A DNA stretch of 32,454 bases from Desulfobulbaceae bacterium (lineage in GTDB: Bacteria; Desulfobacterota; Desulfobulbia; Desulfobulbales; SURF-16): positions 1-32,454 of the forward strand of contig JAQIBE010000100.1 of the NCBI GenBank assembly GCA_027859235.1. The letters are read 5' to 3'. A program made the translations under genes and the position numbers. The notes beneath the pieces were generated by a model. The model was not told the origin of the DNA and did not search any database. It worked only from the letters and a program-made list of their open reading frames with translations. Shown here in pieces: positions 25,870 to 32,454 of this stretch. Each line of letters opens with the position of its first letter. Within the stretch, counting starts at the first letter, position 1.

Positions 25870-26952
25870 ATGGCTCAGATCGATGCCTTTTTTAAATTAA
25901 TGAACGAGCAGGGTGCCTCTGATTTACATATGGTGTCTGGGCAGCAACCTATCTTGCGCATTCGTGGTGATATTGAACGGATTAAGTATAAAATCCTGGA
26001 CAATGACACCCTTAAGGCCATGGTGTATGAAATTATCACCGAAGAAAAGGCCAAAAAATTCGAGGAAAAAGGTGACGTTGATTTTGGTTATGAAATCCCC
26101 GGTCTTGCCCGTTATCGTGGCAACCTCTTTCAGCAGAAAAATGGGGTTGGCGCTGTCTTTCGTGAAATTCCCAGTGATATTCTGACGGTTAAACAGCTTA
26201 ATCTTCCCAGTATAATCGGCAAGTTGTCGCAACTGCCTAAAGGGCTGGTGCTGGTTACAGGTCCAACAGGTTCCGGTAAGTCAACAACCCTTGCCGCGGT
26301 GGTTGATGAATGTAACCGTACCCGAAGTGATCATATTCTCACCATTGAAGATCCCATAGAGTTTGTCCATAAAAGCCAGAAGGCTCTTGTCAATCACCGT
26401 GAGGTTGGTACCCATACCGACAGTTTCTCGGCTGCCCTGCGCGGTGCTTTACGTGAAGACCCTGATATTATTATGGTTGGTGAACTTCGTGACCTTGAAA
26501 CCATCTCCCTTGCCATGGAGGCTGCCATGACAGGTCACCTGGTTTTTGCCACATTGCACACTTTGAATGCTGCCAAAACAGTGGACAGGATGATTGAGAT
26601 TTTCCCTTCAGATCAACAGGCTCAGGTCCGTTCTACCCTGGCTGATGCCTTGAAGGCGGTTATTTCGCAGACTCTTTTTAAGCGGATTGATGTGAAGGGG
26701 CGTTGTGCAGCCCTGGAAATTCTCGTGTGTACTCCTGCGGTCCGGAATCTCATTCGCGAAGGAAAGACATATCAGATTCCTTCCGTCATGCAGACCGGTA
26801 AGAAATACGGTATGCAGACCCTTGATGATTCAATTATGGACTATTTGCAACGTGGCTGGATTGCCCCGGAGGATGCTTATATGCAATGTATTGAAAAGGC
26901 AAAATTCGTGCAGTTTCTGAAGAAACCTCCCTCAGATTTTACCGACGTGTAA
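25870..26952 (+). CDS. pilT: Type IV pilus twitching ATPase PilT
   Basis: MAQIDAFFKLMNEQGASDLHMVSGQQPILRIRGDIERI...LVLVTGPTGSGKSTTLAAVVDECNRTRSDHILTIEDPIEFVHKSQKALVNHREVGTHTDSFSAALRGALREDPDIIMVGELRDLETISLAMEAAMTGHLVFATLHT. Confidence 0.94.
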   Translation: MAQIDAFFKLMNEQGASDLHMVSGQQPILRIRGDIERIKYKILDNDTLKAMVYEIITEEKAKKFEEKGDVDFGYEIPGLARYRGNLFQQKNGVGAVFREIPSDILTVKQLNLPSIIGKLSQLPKGLVLVTGPTGSGKSTTLAAVVDECNRTRSDHILTIEDPIEFVHKSQKALVNHREVGTHTDSFSAALRGALREDPDIIMVGELRDLETISLAMEAAMTGHLVFATLHTLNAAKTVDRMIEIFPSDQQAQVRSTLADALKAVISQTLFKRIDVKGRCAALEILVCTPAVRNLIREGKTYQIPSVMQTGKKYGMQTLDDSIMDYLQRGWIAPEDAYMQCIEKAKFVQFLKKPPSDFTDV

Positions 26953-26975
26953 TCTTCTTGTTGTTCCTGTTACAG

Positions 26976-27012
26976 GGGCCGCTTCCTGCACACAGGAAGC
27001 GGCCCTTTTTTA
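26976..27012. terminator. Intrinsic terminator between convergent pilT and comEC
   Basis: GGGCCGCTTCCTG CACA CAGGAAGCGGCCC TTTTTTA: perfect 13-bp stem plus T-tract on the + strand. Confidence 0.9.
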
Positions 27013-29481
27013 TGGAAGAGTGGTTGCAACGTGAAGGGTGTTATCTCTAGGTGTGAAGGTTATACCGCCCTTATCTGCTGTTTTCAGCGGAATGGAGTTA
27101 CGGTCTGTATAGCGTGTGACAATGGTTGGGGCTGGAAAGGTTGTTCTGCCGTATTGGCTGGCTGAGAAAACAACATATTGCGGCATTACACGGTTTATAA
27201 AGGCTGGTGTACTTGAGCTTTTACTCCCGTGGTGCGGGGCAACAATGACCGTGGATTGCAGATCTTTTTGGGTGTGCAGGAGATTTTCTTCAGACAGCTC
27301 TTCAATGTCCCCTGGAAATAGAAAGGAATATGGGCCAGAGGTGAAACGGATGACAAGGCTCTGGTTATTTTGAGACCAATGCGGTTCCATGCGGTGGGCG
27401 TTCGAGAGATTGCGTAACGTCCTGCCGTTCTGTAAAGGGTATGACTCATTTTCTTTTGGGATCCGTATTTTCACACCTTGGTCGTTGGCCTTTTTAAGCA
27501 TGGCATTCCATTGAGGATTATCAGCATATTCATAGGGGATCCATATCTCTTTGGGGTTAAAATGATCAATGAGAAATGGAGCACCGCTGTAATGGTCATT
27601 GTCACTATGGCTTAAGATCAGCAGGTCTACTTCACGTATCTTCCGGTGAAACAAAAATGGGCCAATGACTTGTCGGCCAATATTAAAGGTGGTGGAGTTT
27701 GGGCCGCCGCAGTCTATGAGAATTGTTTCCCCGGAGGCACATTCTATAAGGGAGCTATTGCCCTTTCCCACATCAATCATCGTAACGTGATCGTATTCAG
27801 GATGTTGCCTGAAGGGGATGAGAAGGAGAATAAGGGTCACAATAACCACACTCACTGATGCCCTGTTTCGAAATATAAGAAAGAATATTAGTCCACTGTA
27901 AAATAGAATCATCTTCCACCCTTCTGGGGCGGGAAGCCATAATGTTAGATTTGGGATTGTATTAATCAGGTTGCCGAGCCATAGGCTGCAATCAAAGCCC
28001 AGTGTGCCGACCTTTAACAGTATGGTAGCAGGTGTTGGAGCGAACACAGAAAGGGCTGAACCTGCAAGGCCAAACCCCAAGGCCCAGAGGCATAGGAGTG
28101 GCTCCATGATAAGGGTTGTGACGGGGCTTACCAGTGAAACTCTGTTGAAGTGGTAGAGGAGGAGGGGGAGTGTTGCCAGGGAGGCAATCAGCGATATGTA
28201 AAGGCCGCTGAGTATGGTTCGTTGCATGAGGCCAAGCCATGAGAGGGCGTGGTTTGGAGTGAAAAAACGCTGTTTAATAATCGGCAGAATGAGGACAATG
28301 GCCGTCACCGCAACGAAAGAGAGCTGAAAAGAGACCATGGTGAGGAGAAGAGGGTTGCCTATAAGCAGGATAAGTGCTGCAGCCCCAATGGCGGTTGGCC
28401 CATGCCATTTCCTGCGGAGAATGAAGCCGCTAAAGAGAACAACCGTCATGAGGCAGGCCCGTACAGCAGGGGGATGAAGTCCTGAAATAAAGCAATAAAA
28501 AATAACAGGGATCATGGCCAGTGCCGCAGCGCCTTGCTGTGCGGGAACATAAAGCAGTAAGCGTGGAAAGAGAGACAGGAACTTTGTGGAAAACCACATG
28601 GTAAAACCTGCAAGCAGCCCCATGTGCAGGCCTGAAATTGCCAGGAGGTGAATAATCCCAAGGTTCTTAAACATCTCCTGGGTCTCGTTGCTGAGACCGG
28701 ATCTGTCGCCCGTGATAAGCGCTTTGTAGAGAGAGCCATGGGTGATGCTCAGGTTTGTTTCATAAAAGCGAATAAGGTCTGCGCGAATATTTTCCGTAAA
28801 ATAGCCGGATAAACGGGTTGCTGTTTTCTTTTCAGGGTTGTGTTTGATAATGGTATCAGGCTGGGCAATCCAGCCCGTGATAAAGATATTATGGCTCTGC
28901 AGAAAAACGGGAAAGTCAAAGCCTCCCGGATTTGCAAATCCCCGTGGTGGTGATAGTTTGGCTTTAAACGTAATTCTGTCACCCGGGTTCAGGTGTCCAT
29001 GCTCAAAAAAGGGCATAGAAACCTGGATAGTACCGTGGGTTTTTGTGATAAAGAGGTTGTCCATCATCCTGTGACTTGTACTGTTTTGTGCTGATGGGGT
29101 GTATATGGTGTCAATGGCGATCTTTATTTTGATCCGTTCCCCGTTACGAGACAGTGTCTCGCTGATGACCCCGGTACAGGTGGTCAGAGCCGGCTGGGTA
29201 ATGAGACTGCGAATATGAGGTGCTGGGGGTATTTTCTGCCTATGAACGCCAAGGGTTGCCCCCATGAAAAATACAAATAAAAGCAGGAGGATGTGTCCCT
29301 TTTTCTGGCGGCGCAGAAGAAGGGAGAGGATGCCAGAGCTAATACTTGCTGCTAAAAGTACAGGTCCGGAAGAGGTGGGGAAGGCAAGGGCGTAGCCGAT
29401 ACCGCTCATGAGGCTCAGGGCGGCCTGGATAATGAGGTATCCTGGGTGAAAAAGGATTTTGACTTGAAACGGAGGGTTCAT
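27010..29481 (-). CDS. comEC: ComEC/Rec2-family DNA uptake channel protein
   Basis: ALITGDRSGLSNETQEMFKNLGIIHLLAISGLHMGLLAGF (ComEC signature), DUF4131-like N-terminus, C-terminal metallo-beta-lactamase MIDVGKGNSSLIECASGETILIDCGGPN...LILSHSDNDHYSGA...VAPHHGSKSSSTPAF. Start set after the upstream terminator. Confidence 0.92.
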   Translation of the reverse strand: MNPPFQVKILFHPGYLIIQAALSLMSGIGYALAFPTSSGPVLLAASISSGILSLLLRRQKKGHILLLLFVFFMGATLGVHRQKIPPAPHIRSLITQPALTTCTGVISETLSRNGERIKIKIAIDTIYTPSAQNSTSHRMMDNLFITKTHGTIQVSMPFFEHGHLNPGDRITFKAKLSPPRGFANPGGFDFPVFLQSHNIFITGWIAQPDTIIKHNPEKKTATRLSGYFTENIRADLIRFYETNLSITHGSLYKALITGDRSGLSNETQEMFKNLGIIHLLAISGLHMGLLAGFTMWFSTKFLSLFPRLLLYVPAQQGAAALAMIPVIFYCFISGLHPPAVRACLMTVVLFSGFILRRKWHGPTAIGAAALILLIGNPLLLTMVSFQLSFVAVTAIVLILPIIKQRFFTPNHALSWLGLMQRTILSGLYISLIASLATLPLLLYHFNRVSLVSPVTTLIMEPLLCLWALGFGLAGSALSVFAPTPATILLKVGTLGFDCSLWLGNLINTIPNLTLWLPAPEGWKMILFYSGLIFFLIFRNRASVSVVIVTLILLLIPFRQHPEYDHVTMIDVGKGNSSLIECASGETILIDCGGPNSTTFNIGRQVIGPFLFHRKIREVDLLILSHSDNDHYSGAPFLIDHFNPKEIWIPYEYADNPQWNAMLKKANDQGVKIRIPKENESYPLQNGRTLRNLSNAHRMEPHWSQNNQSLVIRFTSGPYSFLFPGDIEELSEENLLHTQKDLQSTVIVAPHHGSKSSSTPAFINRVMPQYVVFSASQYGRTTFPAPTIVTRYTDRNSIPLKTADKGGITFTPRDNTLHVATTLP

Positions 29482-29503
29482 GGGCAGATTTTTTTTGACA
29501 TAA

Positions 29504-29540
29504 AAAAGGCCCGAATGACATAAATCATTCGGGCCTTTTA
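29504..29540 (-). terminator. Intrinsic terminator downstream of the sigma factor gene
   Basis: AAAAAGGCCCGAATGA CATAAA TCATTCGGGCCTTTTA stem-loop; T-tract on the - strand. Confidence 0.85.
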
Positions 29541-29558
29541 ACAATGCTCAACCTGAAA

Positions 29559-30869
29559 TCAATCCAGGAAGAACTTAAGTTTCTCGCGACGACTGGAGTG
29601 GCGTAAGCGGTTCAACGCCTTTTTCTCAATCTGCCGGATACGCTCACGGGAGACATTAAAACGTTTACCGATTTCCTCCAAGGTGTACTCCGCGTCTTCG
29701 CCAATACCAAAGCGCAAACGGATAATCTTTTCTTCACGGGGGCTTAATGTTGAAAGGATACCTGTTACCCGGTCTGCAAGCTCACTGTTCTTTACTGCTT
29801 CGTAAGGAGAGACAGCCTCTTGGTTTTCAAGAAAATCTCCCAGGGTGGAATCATCATCGCCAACAGGTGTCTCGAGAGAAATTGGTTCTCTAGACGCCTC
29901 AAGAATGGCGAGAATTTTATCCATGGCAAGGCCCGTCTTTGCGGATATCTCTACTGGAGTAGGTTCACGGCCAAGTTCCTTGAGAAGAGAGTAGAACGCC
30001 TTGAAGAATTGCGACCGTAATTCAAGGAAATGGACAGGTAGACGAATGGTACGGGTCTTGTCCAGGATGGCTCTGGTGATCGCCTGACGAATCCACCAGC
30101 TGGCATAGGTGGAAAATTTATTCCCCTTGGTATAGTCAAAGCGAAATACAGCACGCATGAGGCCAAGATTTCCTTCCTGAATAAGATCGGCAAGGCTCAG
30201 TCCCTGATGCATATAGCGCTTGGCAATGGACACAACCAGACGCAGGTTGGCTTTGATCATAGCATCCTTTGCCGATTCAATGGAGCGGGTATAGAGGATG
30301 ATGCAATTATTAGCGTAAAGCACAGACTCGTTATCGGCATGTTTGCCGGCAATGGCAGCCATGGTGCGGCGCATGTGGTTCAGATGTTGTTTTTTTGGTT
30401 TGAGGGTCGGGTCGCGTTTTTCCCACAGGTCAATGCGGTCCACAAGGATGATAATATCCTCAACCCCTGATTCGTTGGTACGAATAGTCTGCAGAATAGA
30501 GTTGAACCCTTCACGAATTGTTTTGGAATATTTTTCTTCTTCATCAGGGGTTAAGAGATCAAATCGACCCATTTCCCGCAGGTAGGTTGTTGTGGTCTCC
30601 TCAACTTCCAGGGGGGATTCAACGGTATTGCCCTTGTCATCAAGCTTGCCTGTGTCGTCACCGTCAGCAGTGAGGGAACCCATCTTCGCAAGTGCTTCAG
30701 GGGGAAGCCGGGTGACAATTTTGATCTTATGTTCAGTTAGAAAATCGAGAATTTGATTGATGTAAGTGGCATCTTTGTCATCAGGGATGAGATCAGTAAG
30801 GATTCCAATGCTGATGAGACCAACTTCTTTACAAAGAAGAAGGATTCTGGCTTGAATGGCTGCTGGCAC
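29559..30869 (-). CDS. RpoD-family sigma-70 RNA polymerase sigma factor (compact)
   Basis: Region 1.1-like ILLLCKEVGLISIGILTDLIPDDKDATYINQILDFLTEHKIKIV; region 1.2 TYLREMGRFDLLTPDEEEKYSK; region 2 MIKANLRLVVSIAKRYMHQGLSLADLIQEGNLGLMRAVFRFDYTKGNKFSTYASWWIRQAITRAI; region 4 LSPREEKIIRLRFGIGEDAEYTLEEIGKRFNVSRERIRQIEKKALNRLRH. GTG at 30869 has a GGAG 7 nt upstream. Confidence 0.92.
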   Translation of the reverse strand: MPAAIQARILLLCKEVGLISIGILTDLIPDDKDATYINQILDFLTEHKIKIVTRLPPEALAKMGSLTADGDDTGKLDDKGNTVESPLEVEETTTTYLREMGRFDLLTPDEEEKYSKTIREGFNSILQTIRTNESGVEDIIILVDRIDLWEKRDPTLKPKKQHLNHMRRTMAAIAGKHADNESVLYANNCIILYTRSIESAKDAMIKANLRLVVSIAKRYMHQGLSLADLIQEGNLGLMRAVFRFDYTKGNKFSTYASWWIRQAITRAILDKTRTIRLPVHFLELRSQFFKAFYSLLKELGREPTPVEISAKTGLAMDKILAILEASREPISLETPVGDDDSTLGDFLENQEAVSPYEAVKNSELADRVTGILSTLSPREEKIIRLRFGIGEDAEYTLEEIGKRFNVSRERIRQIEKKALNRLRHSSRREKLKFFLD

Positions 30870-31120
30870 AGGCACGCTCCATATATTATATGCGATAAAT
30901 GTAACTAATCGTAAAGAGGTAGTTTTAATGATTGTGCTGTTAATGTAAATGTTGTGTAACATTCCTATTTCAGCATAACTAAAACGAACACGCCACTGTT
31001 ATTTTAAAAACTGATACTCTGGACGCGAAAACCCAACAACATACATAATTGTCATGCACTGTGCAAGGTGTTTCTGGGAAAAACCAAGATGGTTTGAATC
31101 CTCAGTATATTATATTATAT

Positions 31121-31331
31121 GATTATAATCGAACTTCAGCATAGCATAGAGAGTGCCAAACAATATTCTGTCATTCCAACAAGTTACCAGTTGCCAGTTT
31201 ACCGTTTACAGTTCGTGGATGTTGACGTTATCTGATTCGTTTTACCTTGAACCGTAAACCGTAAACTTCACGCTGAAACTCTGTCAAAACCAAATAATGC
31301 TCATATCATTGGCTGAAGATCGGTGGTAATC
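31121..31331. repeat. Dispersed repeat family 2, copy C (MITE-like)
   Basis: GATTATAATCGAACTTCAGC (31121-31140) is an imperfect inverted repeat (16/20) of GCTGAAGATCGGTGGTAATC (31312-31331); long internal identity with copy B. Confidence 0.8.
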
Positions 31332-31426
31332 GTGTTATATTAACATGATTATATCTATCGCCGTGTTACTGCTTACGCTGAATATAAAGCTGAAAGAATA
31401 ATCTGATGTGCAGAACAACTGTGATT

Positions 31427-31545
31427 TTAGGGGCCGTTAAGAATGTTGATAAGGTAAGCGCAGACTCCGTTATAGCAATTTCTTTATAGCCCCTTATGCA
31501 GCTTGGACATCTCGTTGGCCATGTTATTCTTTTACAACTGCTTAG
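31427..31545 (-). repeat. Dispersed intergenic repeat family 1, copy 5 (opposite orientation, upstream of malQ)
   Basis: Reverse complement: TAAGCAGTTGTAAAAGAATAACATGGCCAACGAGATGTCCAAGCTGCATAAGGGGCTATAAAGAAATTGCTATAA + CGGAGTCTGCGCTTACC + TTATCAACATTCTTAACGGCCCCTA. Confidence 0.93.
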
Positions 31546-31572
31546 CAGATTTTCATTTAAAAAAACGGAACA

Positions 31573-32454
31573 ATGATGCAACAACGAAAAGCCGGAATTC
31601 TTCTCCATATTAGCTCCCTCCCCGGTGCATATGGTATTGGTGATATTGGCAGCTCTCTTTCTTTTATTCCATTTCTTCAACGTGGAGGGATTGGCTGCTG
31701 GCAGTTCTTGCCAACCAGCCCGGTTGCCGAGGCCTTTGGTTATTCGCCATATATGGGATATTCAGCCCTTGCCGGTAATCCATTATTTATCAGTCCTGAA
31801 ATGCTGGTGGAAGATGGTTTCCTTGATGAGGCCGATCTGCCGCCACTCAAAGGGGCATCTCCCTATGTTGTGGATTTTCCATTGGCCAAAGAGGTGCGAA
31901 CCGGGTTGATTCAAAAATCTTATGCCCGTCTGGGAGGTCATTTCCCCGGGGAATTTACGTTGTTTTGCCGGCAACATGGCCACTGGTTGGATGATTATGC
32001 GTTGTTTATGGCTTTAAAAGACGAGTTTGCTCAGAAGTCATGGACAAAATGGCCCAGAGAGTTTCAATCCCGTGACAAGGCTGCGCTGTCGCTCTTTGCC
32101 AAATCCCATGAGCAGCAACTGCTGTATGTCAAATTTGAGCAGTTTATCTTTTTTAGCCAGTGGCAGAAGCTGCGTGGGGTCGCTGCAAAGCATGGTGTGT
32201 CCTTATTTGGTGATATTCCAATTTATGTAGGCCATGATTCTGCTGACGTATGGGCTCATCAATCCTGTTTTGAGCTTGATCCTGTAACGGGGGAGCCTCT
32301 CTCGGTTGCAGGAGTTCCCCCTGATTATTTCAGTGAAACAGGACAGCGTTGGGGGAATCCACTCTACAGGTGGCAGTCGGGGGGCAGGAAAAATGAACGT
32401 CTCTATAGGTGGTGGCAACATCGTTTCGAGCAAATTTGTCTCATGGTGGATCAG
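31573..32454 (+). CDS. malQ: 4-alpha-glucanotransferase (amylomaltase), 3' end truncated by the window edge
   Basis: Manual translation: MMQQRKAGILLHISSLPGAYGIGDIGSSLSFIPFLQRGGIGCWQFLPTSPVAEAFGYSPYMGYSALAGNPLFISPE...LFGDIPIYVGHDSADVWAHQSCFELDPVTGEPLSVAGVPPDYFSETGQRWGNPLY: GH77 motifs. Confidence 0.95.
   Translation, partial: MMQQRKAGILLHISSLPGAYGIGDIGSSLSFIPFLQRGGIGCWQFLPTSPVAEAFGYSPYMGYSALAGNPLFISPEMLVEDGFLDEADLPPLKGASPYVVDFPLAKEVRTGLIQKSYARLGGHFPGEFTLFCRQHGHWLDDYALFMALKDEFAQKSWTKWPREFQSRDKAALSLFAKSHEQQLLYVKFEQFIFFSQWQKLRGVAAKHGVSLFGDIPIYVGHDSADVWAHQSCFELDPVTGEPLSVAGVPPDYFSETGQRWGNPLYRWQSGGRKNERLYRWWQHRFEQICLMVDQ

Noticed and set aside
29482-29544. Extended comEC N-terminus (MLKGPNDLCHSGLFYVKKNLP)
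   Set aside because: This segment is the terminator stem-loop of the sigma factor gene; translation most likely starts at the ATG at 29481.

Overview
The window looks like a chromosomal segment from a Gram-negative, probably Desulfobacterota/deltaproteobacterial, genome; the taxonomy is inferred from gene content only. It carries mostly housekeeping genes: a partial dus gene; transketolase; a ribosomal/replication/translation block on the - strand (rpsF-rpsR-DUF2232-rplI-dnaB-leuS-lptE); purM; mogA coupled to an EF-G-like GTPase; murJ; rsmE; the lipid A/Kdo genes waaA, lpxK and lpxC; YtxH-like and DUF948-like small proteins; an orphan NtrC-family regulator; a PHP-domain protein; pilT; comEC; an RpoD-family sigma factor; and a partial malQ. 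No tRNA, rRNA, CRISPR array, transposase or prophage was recognised. Three things stand out. (1) A 541-aa EF-G-like GTPase lacks the whole of domain IV, has Asp in place of the catalytic His of the G3 motif (DTPGDENF), and overlaps mogA by TGATG. (2) A family of about 90-140 bp intergenic repeats is present in five copies, often abutting stop codons or ribosome-binding sites, with a nested 17-bp module present 0, 1 or 2 times; this module also occurs inside a second, MITE-like repeat family. (3) A 16-bp inverted repeat in the transketolase leader begins at the predicted transcription start. Everything here was read by eye, without database searches or folding software.
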